Source of the DNA: Begonia masoniana
Taxonomy: Eukaryota; Streptophyta; Magnoliopsida; Cucurbitales; Begoniaceae
Direction of reading: 5' to 3'
Assembly (NCBI GenBank): GCA_022432975.1
Contig: CM039510.1
Coordinates: 13,218,301-13,282,300, forward strand
Length of the DNA: 64,000 nt
Below the pieces are notes generated by a model. The model had not been told where the DNA came from and made no database searches. It worked only from the letters and a program-made list of their open reading frames with translations. Both the position numbers and the translations under genes were made by a program. Positions 23,998 to 34,048 of this stretch are shown in pieces (the first letter of the stretch is position 1; each line of letters begins with the position of its first letter).

Positions 23998-25690
23998 GTC
24001 TATCGGAAGATGAAAGTCTATCGGTAGATGCGGTGTGTAAGTCTATCGGAAGATAATATCGATAGATGCGGTGTGTAAGTCTACGGAAGATGAAAGTCTA
24101 TCGGTAGATGCGGTGTGTAAGTCTATCGGAAGATGAAAGTCTAGCGGTAGATGCGGTGTGTAAGTCTATCGGAAGATGTCTATCGGAAGATGAAAGTCTA
24201 TCGATAGATGCGGTGTGTAAGTCTATCGGAAGATGAAAGTCTATCGATAGATGCGGTGTGTAAGTCTATCGGAAGATGAAAGTCTATCGGTAGATGCGGT
24301 GTGTAAGTCTATCGGAAGATGAAAGTCTATCGATAGATGCGGTGTGTAAGTCTATCGGAAGATGAAAGTCTATCGATAGATGCGGTGTGTAAGTCTATCG
24401 GAAGATGAAAGTCTATCGATAGATGCGGTGTGTAAGTCTATCGGAAGATGAAAGTCTATCGATAGATGCGGTGTGTAAGTCTATCGGAAGATGAAAGTCT
24501 ATCGATAGATGCGGTGTGTAAGTCTATCGGAAGATGAAAGTCTATCGGTAGATGCGGTGTGTAAGTCTATCGGAAGATGAAAGTCTATCGATAGATGCGG
24601 TGTGTAAGTCTATCGGAAGATGAAAGTCTATCGGTAGATGCGGTGTGTAAGTCTATCGGAAGATGAAAGTCTATCGGTAGATGCGGTGTGTAAGTCTATC
24701 GGAAGATGAAAGTCTATCGGTAGATGCGGTGTGTAAGTCTATCGGAAGATGAAAGTCTATCGATAGATGCGGTGTGTAAGTCTATCGGAAGATGAAAGTC
24801 TATCGGTAGATGCGGTGTGTAAGTCTATCGGAAGATGAAAGTCTATCGGTAGATGCGGTGTGTAAGTCTATCGGAAGATGAAAGTCTATCGGTAGATGCG
24901 GTGTGTAAGTCTATCGGAAGATGAAAGTCTATCGGTAGATGCGGTGTGTAAGTCTATCGGAAGATGAAAGTCTATCGGTAGATGCGGTGTGTAAGTCTAT
25001 CGGAAGATGAAAGTCTATCGATAGATGCGGTGTGTAAGTCTATCGGAAGATGAAAGTCTATCGGTAGATGCGGTGTGTAAGTCTATCGGAAGATGAAGTC
25101 TATCGGTAGATGCGGTGTGTAAGTCTATCGGAAGATGAAAGTCTATCGGTAGATGCGGTGTGTAAGTCTATCGGAAGATGAAAGTCTATCGGAAGATGAA
25201 AGTCTATCGGTAGATGCGGTGTGTAAGTCTATCGGAAGATGAAAGTCTATCGGTAGATGCGGTGTGTAAGTCTATCGGAAGATGAAAGTCTATCGATAGA
25301 TGCGGTGTGTAAGTCTATCGGAAGATGAAAGTCTATCGGTAGATGCGGTGTGTAAGTCTATCGGAAGATGAAAGTCTATCGGTAGATGCGGTGTGTAAGT
25401 CTATCGGAAGATGAAAGTCTATCGATAGATGCGGTGTGTAAGTCTATCGGAAGATGAAAGTCTATCGGTAGATGCGGTGTGTAAGTCTATCGGAAGATGA
25501 AGTCTATCGGTAGATGCGGTGTGTAAGTCTATCGGAAGATGAAAGTCTATCGGTAGATGCGGTGTGTAAGTCTATCGGAAGATGAAAGTCTATCGATAGA
25601 TGCGGTGTGTAAGTCTATCGGAAGATGAAAGTCTATCGGTAGATGCGGTGTGTAAGTCTATCGGAAGATGAAAGTCTATCGGAAGAGTTG
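23998..25690 (+). repeat. 43-bp tandem array, about 39 units, 3' LTR
   Basis: Same unit as in the 5' LTR, highly uniform. Units come in two main types that differ at one base of the second core (ATCGGTAGATG versus ATCGATAGATG), interspersed along the array. Several partial units (near 24050, 24180, 25190) show unequal events. Total about 1.7 kb. Confidence 0.93.
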
Positions 25691-25960
25691 TATTGGCATT
25701 ATCGGCGGAGGGTGTTGCGTTGTTTGTACACGTCATCGGTAGATGAAGTCTACCGAGTGATGTCTTTTGTTTTCCTTCCTTCCGGCTGACGTCATCGGCA
25801 GGAGTCTTCGGTTTTCTATTCCTGCTTCTTCCGTTGACTTAGTCGTCGGCAGATGCGTTGTCTTCTGAAACCGAAAGAGTATTTCGTGCCTTAAACCCTC
25901 ATTCCTTTCGGCTGAATATTTCTTAACATTCCCAAAGACTATTTTAATAATGTTTTTCAC

Positions 25961-26150
25961 AGTTTTGTTTAACTTCATTGTTGTTCAAAAAGAATTTCCG
26001 CTGCAAGTTTTAAATATTTTGAGAAGTCTAATCTTGACTGTCGAGTGAAGCTTTCAAGTTTTGTTTAACTTCATTGTGTTCAAAAAGAATTTCCGCTGCA
26101 GTTTTAAATATTTTGAGAAGTCTAATCTTGACTGTCGAGTGAAGCTTTGA
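25961..26150 (+). repeat. 96-bp-period duplication at the 3' end of the 3' LTR
   Basis: The block beginning AGTTTTGTTTAACTTCATTG at 25961 repeats at 26057 with small deletions. It is single-copy in the 5' LTR (17706 onward), so the duplication arose during or after this insertion. Confidence 0.85.
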
Positions 26151-26399
26151 ATTTATTATCAAAATTTCTTAGTCATGATAATGTTATGGGTAGCGAACCG
26201 GGTTCAGATAACTCGGGGCGTTACATGTTTTGAATTGTGTGTAATTTGATTAAATTAATTATATGAGATTAATAAGTTAAATATTGTCCTCCATATATAT
26301 GTACCTAAATCTTTAGTGGTAATGCCCTCTGAAAAGGGTATTTTAGTTGTTTAACAATTCTGTTAAGTGTTCAAGGTGTGATGACAAAACATAGCAGAA

Positions 26400-26850
26400 A
26401 ATGATAAAAAGGCCACATCCACCGTTGGCATTCAAAGGCCACATCCACCGCCAGCTAAACGACAAAATCCACATCCACCGCTGGCATTCTAAGGCTACAT
26501 CCACCGCTAGCAGAAAATGATAAAATAGTGTACATCCACCGCTGACATTCAAAGTTTACATCCACCGCTAGCTAAACGACAAAGTATACATCTGCCGATG
26601 GCAGAGTCTTCCGAAGACATCCATTGATAGCTAAACGACAAGGTCTCCCAAAGTTTACATCCACTGATAGCTAAACGACAAGGTCTTACAAAGTTCAACA
26701 TCCACCGATGGATTCTCAAAGACAACATCCACCGCTGGTTTTTCAAAGGCGAAGTCATCCAGTGCACAGTAACTTCTAAAGACATCCACCGTTAGATTTT
26801 CAAATTCAACATACACCGCTGGTCTCCAAAGGCAAAGTCATCTGGTGAAT
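26400..26850 (-). repeat. Dispersed array of CAGCGGTGGATG cores in the inverted family A LTR
   Basis: On the plus strand CATCCACCGCTGGC-like blocks recur about every 20-40 bp (for example from 26417, 26442, 26473, 26502, 26532, 26561). Reverse complemented these are GCCAGCGGTGGATG, a variant of the ATCGGTAGATG core found in the other copy of this LTR. The two copies have thus drifted to different core versions. Confidence 0.7.
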
Positions 26851-27557
26851 AGTATCCACTGCCAGAAATTTAAATAAACCGCGAAGCAACAGTGTTTGTC
26901 ATCCAGAGCCTTAACTCCAGACCATTAATGGCCGACGAACGAAAGCGACTTTAGAACACAACGGCTAGCCATCTAAGTACGGATGTTTCTCCAACGGCTA
27001 TATTTCTATTTTCAGATGAGAAGCATTCCAGATTTGAAGCCGATTTCAAACAGAGTATAAATATAAGAAAGAAGCTCGGGAGAACAACTTTTGCTAAAAT
27101 TAATCTTCGACCCTAATGAGCAATTCACTTCGAATACTCTCTGTTATTCTACATCTCTCTATTTTTCAGAACTTGAGATTCATCTGTGTGAGAGACTGTA
27201 GTGTGTGCTGTAAACTTTTATCTCTACTGTAAAAGTGTAAAGGCAGTGGATTGTCATCGGTGAAGAACAATCCAGGATTGTAAGGCTGTAGATCGACGCC
27301 CGTGAAGCTCGATCTGGTATTCTCGTTTGAGGAGAAGTGAAGGATCTTCAAGGGGGAAACCTTGAAGCGTGGACGTAGGCAGGTTTTGGCCGAACCACGT
27401 AAAAACTCTTAGTGTTGCTTTTCTCTCTCTCTTTACTTTTATTGCTTGATTGCTCACTGTTAACTTATAAGTTGAATACAAGAGAGAAAATGATTAGATC
27501 ACTAATTAAGTTTAAAAAGTTTAATTCATCCCCCTCTTAGACAATTACGATCTTACA

Positions 27558-28200
27558 ATGTTACTATTAGAATATTATAGCGATATGGATGTAGAGGAAC
27601 CCGTCAAAGGTGAGTTATTGGTCACGAGAAGAGCACACAACATTCAACCTAAAAGAGATGGAGATGAGGTGCAAAGAGAATATATTTTTCATACTAGATG
27701 TTATGTGAACAACAAGGTATACAGTTTGATTATTGATAGTGGAAGTTGTACTAATGTTGCTAGCACTTTGTTGGTAGAAAATTTTGGTTTGGAAACCGAT
27801 AAGCATCCAAAGCCCTATAAGTTACAATGGTTGAGTGGATTGTGGAGAAGTGAAAGTGACCAAAAGAGTAAAAGTTGTACTTTCAATTAGAAAATATAAA
27901 GATAAGATTCTTTGTGATGTGGTACCGATGCAAGCAACACATATTTCTTGGGGAGACCTTGGTAATTCGATAGAAAGCATAATGGATTCAAGAATGAATA
28001 CTCTTATATTTAAGGCAAAAAAGTGGTAACCCTAACATCATTAAAACCTTGGAAGGCTAGCGAGGATCAATAAAAGATTGCAAAATAATTCAAAATGAGG
28101 AAAAATTCAATAAGTGATGTGAAAAGTATGATGATGGCAAAGAAACAAATACTTGTACCTTCGTGCAAGTACCAAGGACCATGTTCCATTAAAAGATAAA
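27558..28200 (+). pseudogene. Old Ty3/gypsy protease-region fragment
   Basis: Resumes the gypsy frame interrupted at 15599. Short blocks include VEEPVKGELLVTRRAHN, then YSLIIDSGSCTNVASTLLVE, where DSGS is the protease active-site type, then CDVVPMQATHISWG in another frame. A frame change at about 27830 and later stops disable it. Beyond about 28030 the similarity fades. Confidence 0.8.
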
Positions 28201-28812
28201 GGAGACCCAAAATGTAAAATCTCACATGAACTGGTCATGAAGATCCAAGAGAAAGAGCCATCACAACATGAACAAATTTCAAGAAGTTACATGCATGGAG
28301 ATGCATGAAGTTGCATTGATATGCATGGAGATGCAAGAAAGTGCCAAAATATCAAAATTGGCTCACTTCCTATCAAGGTGGCCCGCTCTCAGCTTGCACG
28401 TACGCCCTTGTGAGCGCCTGCACCATGCTTGCACGACCTCTGGTTCAAAATAATACATTTTTAGGGTTATATTTTCTTATAAATATGTGATTTCCTGCAT
28501 CACTGGTAGACACTTCATTAAGGCTGGTCGACCATTACTTGACATGGATGCTCGAACTTTGTCATCTTCTTTCATACGCTTTTTCTCTTGGTCTGGTCGA
28601 CCACTCTTTCAATTGGTTGATTTCAATTGGTTGACACTTCAACCTTGTTGTTTTTTTTGCTCATTCCAGTTTGAAGACAAAGTTTTGACTCATAGTGTCG
28701 ACTGGTAACTATTTATAACGTATTCCCCTCATAGGTAAATTAAGAAGCATATCTCAATTGTAGCAATTCGAAGTGATCACAATGGAGAATGAGGGCTTTA
28801 AGCTTCTTCATC
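28201..28812. other. Unassigned repeat-like sequence
   Basis: No gene recognised. It contains a short direct repeat of ATGCATGGAGATGCA (about 28293 and 28320) and two TGGTCGACCA palindromes (about 28525 and 28595). It may be the continuing tail of the old gypsy element. Confidence 0.35.
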
Positions 28813-30359
28813 TGTAACACCCGACATTTTACCTATGTAATTATTCCCCAAACAATTAAGCGGAGTTACTCTGATGTTAATGCAACTACTATTTTTAATT
28901 AAATTGTCAACGTGTTAAATTGAATGAGGGTGATTCGTAAAAACCGATTCGACGAACTAAATAGTAAATTTAGTTAAAAACCAATAATTAGAAATGCATG
29001 GTGGGGCAAAATGGGAAGCCAATTAAGGTTGGTGGGAGGAAGCCAATGGATGATTGACACTTGGCAAACTTGTGGAAGAAGTCATACCTTCTTCTTCCCT
29101 TCTCTTCCCCTCTACGTAAAACACTTTGCATTTTCTTCTTCTCCTCTCTGTTTTCTCTATTCCAGGCGACTACGATATTTCCAAAAACTTCATTTCTCCT
29201 ATTTCCTCCAGTTACAGGTAACCTTCTACGATAGTTAAAGAGTTTAGGTTAAACGTTAGTTCTTTTTTTTTTTAAGTTTTGGTTAATGTCCGATTTTTTT
29301 TTGCGTACTCTAGGTTCGCGAACCACAGTTGTCGTGCGTGCAAAGCTTGCTGCATTTCGGACAACAGGTAAGTTCATGCATATAAGTTGGTCCTTAAGGC
29401 CCTACAGCAAGGAGACACTAGGTTTTGGTTCGGGTAGTTAGGTTGTAGGTTATGCTTTAAGTTAAACGTGTTCTTTGTGTTCTGTTTCCCATAGTTTTTA
29501 TTCTGTCACCTGTATATGTTGAGTTTAAGCATCATATCTGTTCATGCATTCACGTTTTTTGGAAAACCCTGTTAATGTTTTCAGCACCGGATTTGAAGTT
29601 AAGAAAAATAAAACCTGTAATGAAATGTATGGTTAAGTGTGGACGAGGACTGGCATCCTGTCATGTACTCTTGTTATGTCCTGTTGTGGTATGTACTCCT
29701 GTTGCGCCAGCTCTTCTTCCCACTTATACCTTTCTGTCCAGTGAACGTAATGTAAAGTAATGTAATGTTCATGTATTTGAAAATGTTCATGCACGGCATA
29801 CGCATCACCGCATTTCATGTTCTTACTGAGCTCTAGGCTCATAGTTGAACTCCCTGTTGTAGGTATGGATCTTCCAGAAGAGGACATTGTGCCTCAGGAT
29901 GAGGAGTTGATGTAGTTGGCGGGATGAGCTCGCGGGGTGGTTGCTACAGTCAGGCAAGGGTTATTTCTGTGAGAATGTGTTTCTGAAAGTTATGTCAAGT
30001 CTTGTATGATTTTTTTTTTGGGAAATTCTCAAACCGATGTATAGAGTCTGCGTTTATGTTTAAAAACTTCTGTTTTGGCGAATTTTGGAAACATATGTCA
30101 AGTTCTGCACAGCCTCTGTGATTTTAAACGTTGTATTGAATCTGTTGATGTATTTAAAACCTTTGTATTTGACAGTTTTATATTCATTTTGAAATATTCT
30201 GGAACTGCTTGGAGTTTTCCTCTTTTAGGTTGTGCATGGATTATCTCTGGTATTAGAGCTATCCATGCAGTTTGATTTCTTAAACTTCTGTCGTGTTTTC
30301 TGATGTCCAAAATTTTGTTTTTAATCGGGTTTTAAAAGTTCAAAGTCTGCCTGTTATTT

Positions 30360-31197
30360 TTAAACGTCCACGTTGCCTTTGAAAATAGTCGTTCACGCCT
30401 TCTGTCTTTATGCCTTTTAGTTTCTGTCTTTCGAGTTTTTAAGTATTTGGCTAAGTGTTAGTCGTCCACGCCTTCAGTAAAATAGTTGTCATTCTCTTCT
30501 GTAAAACAGTCGTCCACGTCCATTCTGCCTTCAAAATAATGGTCTATTTTGCCTTCGGTTTCTGTTCTTTATTTGGCTATGTGTTATCGTCCAAAGTTAT
30601 TGTTCACGATAACTTCGCCAAGAGTCTGCCTGTTATTTTAAAAGTCAAAAGTCTGTCTTTGATTTTAAACGTCCACGGACTTCTGTGTCCACTATTTTTG
30701 TCTTTTAGTGCAAACGTCCACGGACTCCTGTGTCTGCTATTTTTGTCTTTTAGTACAAACGTCCACAGACTCCTGTGCCCACTGTTTCGGTCTTTTATTT
30801 CAAACGTCCACAGATTCTATCTTCTGTGCGATTGTCCACAGCCCCCAATTGTCCACGGCTACTGTAGCCTTTCACAGTATGTCTTCCAGTTTACGTTTTT
30901 TTTTTCATTTTTATTTCTTGTTTTATTCTACTTATTTACTCTAGTCGTCCATCTCTGTTTCATGTTTTTCCTGTCTTCAAGTCTTTAGGTTTAAGAGTTT
31001 TAGAAGAGGGCAAAAGTTTTTACGTCCAAATGTCAAAATCCTTTGCTATATTTTAAACGTCCACAATCTTTATGTTCCTGTTCTTTCCTGTTGTGTTCTG
31101 TTCATTTGTTCTTTCCTTCTGTTTTCAAAGTCCATTTGGTCTGTTGTTTTAAACGTCCAAACTCTGCCCACTGTTTTAAACGTCCAAAGTCTATTTT
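30360..31197 (+). repeat. Array of ACGTCCAC cores in LTR B
   Basis: AAACGTCCAC or close variants recur more than ten times, with a regular run at about 30663-30810 at about 45-bp spacing, each with a CTCCTGTGT(C/G)-TTTTGTCTTTTA spacer. The reverse complement GTGGACGT is the core of the 30-bp array at 56221-56370, so this is another version of the common LTR array. Confidence 0.7.
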
Positions 31198-31559
31198 TGT
31201 GACGGCCCAAAAACCGGAACCCGATCGGGGTTCGAGATCCCAGCCGTCACTCCGGGACAGTTAACAGAAAACGAGGACTATATTTTTTTTTGAACAGGGA
31301 ATAGAACATTTACAAAACTATACACGGAGGGAGAGAAGATATTCTCTGGAGTCGAAAGCAAAACAGGTTTCGATAATGGATAGCAGAAGGAACCGAAATG
31401 CAGGAAGACAGGGACTTAAGAGAACTTAAACTTGAGAAGAAGTGAGCAGGAAATATAGATGGACCAGACCGAAAAAAAGGGGTAAGACAAAAGATGTATT
31501 TAAAACGGGGCGGGAAGAATAATTAAATGGGCGGAAGACTGGCGGAAGATGCATTTGCA

Positions 31560-32060
31560 AAGACAGAAGTAGGGATGACGTCAGTCGGTAGATGCTGAGT
31601 AAAACTGGGTGGAAGGTAAAAGCTATCGGTGGATGCAGATACGACAAAATAGGTGACGTCACCGGAAGATGCAGACATTAAAGGTAATCGGCAGGAGAAG
31701 AAAACAGTGGATGACGTCATCGGAAGAGGATATGACGTCAGACAGTAGATGCAGGCATTAAACGAAATCGGAATATGTGATGACATCGTCGGAAGATGTG
31801 ATGACATCATCGGCATATAAAGGCAGTAAACGAAATCGGCAGAAGAAAAGCTATGGTGACGTCATCGGAAGAGGAGATGACATCATCGGAAGAGGAGATG
31901 ACGTCATCGGAAGATGAAGTTAAACTGAGAGACAGATGAAACCGGCAGAAGTAACTAAGACTGATGAAATCAACTGTTCACTTGTGGATGAGATAAGACA
32001 AAACGTGAACAGTAACTATCGGTGGATGCATTAAACGTAATCGGAAGATGCAGTTTAAAA
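31560..32060 (+). repeat. Array of ATCGG-N-AGATG cores with six TGACGTCA palindromes
   Basis: CGGTAGATG, CGGTGGATG, CGGAAGATG and CGGCAGAAG blocks alternate with TGACGTCA at 31576, 31654, 31712, 31733, 31857 and 31899, plus TGACATCA variants. Spacing is irregular (15-45 bp). TGACGTCA is the CRE/C-box type site of plant bZIP factors such as TGA; binding is inference. Confidence 0.75.
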
Positions 32061-32837
32061 GGGGCAGAATTGACAACTTTTGACAGAAAAACATATAGAC
32101 AGAGAGCTTAAAGAACAGAAAACATGAAAGTCTCAGATTCTCAAACCAATTCAAAACATGATTTTCGAGCACAACAGAAGGCATACAGGTTTCAGATCTT
32201 CATTACAAATGACAGATTTCAAGAAAACAAACTGCATGGATAGCTCTAAAATTTGAGACCATCCATGCATGACCTGAAAAGGGAGAACTCAAGCAGTTCC
32301 AGAATGTTTTCAAGACATTTCACAGGAAACAACTATCAACTGTCAACAGAGATTTAAAACTCGATCATCAGAACTTATACATTATATATATATGTCCAAC
32401 AAAATTTTCCTACAGGGTTTTTAAAACAAAACACAGGACCTCAACAGAGTTTTAAAACAAACACACCAGAATTTCAGAAGAGTTTACAGATATGAACATT
32501 TCTTATAAGACTAAGACTTAAACCTCGGGACAGAAAATTGTGCCTGACTGCAGCAACCACCCCCGAGAGCTCGAGCCACCAGCCACCTATTCATCAGATT
32601 GAGGCACAAAGTCCTCACGTTCGGGTTCAGTACCTACATCAGGGAGTTCACCTATGAGTCTAAAACTCAGTAAGAACATAATAGATATGCAGTGATGCAA
32701 AATGCTATGCATGCGGTTTTCAGAAATACAGTGACAGTACAGAACATTACGTTTCAGTGGCAGAGGGGTATAAGTGGGGCTTATAGGGGAACTGACGAAC
32801 AGTAGGTGCACTATCAGGCACATTCAGTAGTTTTCAG

Positions 32838-32920
32838 ATTCTCAGGGAGGGATAAAACCAGAGGGTCCTTGGCAAGGACAATTTTTCAGAATCCCAGGGA
32901 GGGATAAAACCAGAGGGCCA
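32838..32920 (-). repeat. Short tandem duplication inside the solo LTR
   Basis: The block CAGGGAGGGATAAAACCAGA occurs twice, about 56 bp apart, joined by GGGTCCTTGGCAAGGACAA, which is itself a palindrome around TTGGCAAGGA. The same duplicated block exists in the LTR at 58357 (about 59153-59235), so it predates the split of the two copies. Confidence 0.75.
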
Positions 32921-34048
32921 GTCCCCGTCCCACACTTAACCGGTACATTTCAGTCAGATTTTATCTTATTTAGTTTCAAACAGTGTACAGAAGACATTTG
33001 CATGGCTTTCAGAGAAAACGTGTATGCATGAACAGTGCTTGAACTTAAACAGGCAGAGAGCAGATGACAGAAATAACAGAACATACCGTGAAACAGAACA
33101 TAGACAACTCAGAACATAACTATAACCTTTCTACCCAAAACAACCCAACAGAACAGAAAACCTAGTACCTTCGGGATGTAGGGCCTTAAGGGCCAACTTA
33201 CGGATATGAACTTACCTGTTTGCTGCAATGTAGAATGCTCGAATGTCCCTGGAACGCTCGGATCTGTTGCTGCAATGTAGAGAAATTAAACAAGTTGCAA
33301 ATGCTAACAAATAACTTGGAAGATTATGCAGTAAACTCCATTCAGACTTGTAGAAAACAACGGATGTGTTTCCATACAAAAACCGAGAGTTTTCTCCCAA
33401 CTATCTTAACCTAAAACTTCAGCATAACCCATAGTTTTTGCTTGTCCAAATGTGTTAGCATTAGAAGATGTTTACCTTAGCGGAGGAGCAGAAAGGGATC
33501 TGAGAAGATCGAAGTAACTTCGATGGTTGTTTGTCGACAAGAAGAGAGAATGCAGAGAGGAGAAAGGAGAGAGAGCAGAGAAGAGAAGTGAAGAGGGTTT
33601 CACGTAGGGGGAAGAACTTAACTTCTTCAACAAGCTGCCACATGTCACTCAACCATTGGTTTTCTCCCACCAACCTTAATTTCTCTTCAATTTAACCTTC
33701 CATGCATTTTAACTTAGTGTAATGCTTAGTTAAACATTAGTTTGGTTTTCCAACAAAACACATATTGCATTTATATTAAATTAATCCCGAGAAATGGTTC
33801 GGGAAATAATTACATACAAAAAGGCCGGGTGTTACAATTTTTACTTCTGTCTTCCTATCTTCTTCTGTTATTTATTTATGTAACCTAATTTTTTTAAAAT
33901 TGCTTTACAGTCTTCAATTCCAATGAGAATTTCCTCCGTGTAAAGTTCTAAAAGTATAAAAAAAAAAAAATTATGTCATGTTTTAAAATGTCTGGAGTGA
34001 TGGCTTGGCTCTCGGATCCCGATCGGGATCGGGTTCCGAGCTGTCACA

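Larger units (their letters stand above)
15650..26225 (+). mobile_element. Near-complete Ty3/gypsy chromovirus (Tekay/Del-like), 10.6 kb
   Basis: TG...CA element with 5' LTR (15650-17879), PBS, one long gag-pol frame, purine tract and 3' LTR (22551-26225), flanked by the TSD TGTTT. Gene order gag-PR-RT-RNaseH-IN and a C-terminal chromodomain-like region identify a chromovirus; long LTRs and the RT style fit the Tekay/Del group. Outside the internal arrays the two LTRs differ at only a few positions that I noticed by eye, so the insertion is recent. The coding frame is broken only by one in-frame TAG. Confidence 0.93.
22551..26225 (+). repeat. 3' LTR of the chromovirus (3675 bp)
   Basis: Begins TGTAACACCC, ends GGGGCGTTACA and is followed by TSD TGTTT. 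It is 1445 bp longer than the 5' LTR. The excess comes from the expanded 43-bp array (23998-25690) and a 96-bp-period duplication (25961-26150), partly offset by loss of the approximately 85-bp segment seen at 17347-17432 in the 5' LTR. Elsewhere I noticed only isolated single-base differences, such as A/G near the start. Confidence 0.93.
15600..27557 (-). mobile_element. Solo LTR, family A, inverted, split by the young chromovirus; TSD ATGTT
   Basis: On the minus strand it begins TGTAAGATCG at 27557 and ends TTAAGTCAACA at 15600, with the TSD ATGTT at 15595-15599 and 27558-27562. The LTR sequence itself is 15600-15649 plus 26226-27557 (about 1.38 kb); everything between is a later insertion. 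The 15600-15649 piece is the reverse complement of the last 50 bp of the copy at 13652-14988, which shows the relation. Joining the flanks restores the order of the old gypsy element (gag into protease). Confidence 0.85.
31198..33836 (-). mobile_element. Solo LTR (family C), inverted, 2639 bp, TSD ATTTT
   Basis: On the minus strand it begins TGTAACACCCGGCC at 33836 and ends GGGCCGTCACA at 31198, flanked by ATTTT (31193-31197 and 33837-33841). It lies inside the LTR that starts at 28813. It is the same family as the 5' LTR at 58357-61237, with the first 300 bp clearly alignable. It carries a motif array (31560-32060) and a small tandem duplication (32838-32920). Confidence 0.88.
28813..34048 (+). 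mobile_element. LTR of a gypsy element (family B), interrupted by an inverted solo LTR
   Basis: Begins TGTAACACCCGACA and ends CCGAGCTGTCACA; true LTR sequence is 28813-31197 plus 33842-34048 (about 2.6 kb). It is related to the LTRs at 55762-58118 and 58357-61237: a TAAGGTTGGTGGGAG block, a leader ending GGTAAGTTCATGC, then TTCTTACTGAGCTCTAG and TGCCTCAGGATGAGGA blocks in the same order. No PBS follows the end and I found no matching TSD (TCATC on the left, CAACC on the right), so it is a solo or truncated LTR with altered flanks. Confidence 0.7.

Noticed and set aside
23998..25690. CRISPR-like array
   Set aside because: Units are contiguous with no unique spacers, there is no cas gene, and the DNA is plant nuclear.
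30455..30988. 177-codon open frame with VHGLLCLLFLSFS repeats
   Set aside because: Made by the ACGTCCAC tandem array inside an LTR; the hydrophobic look comes from T-rich spacers.
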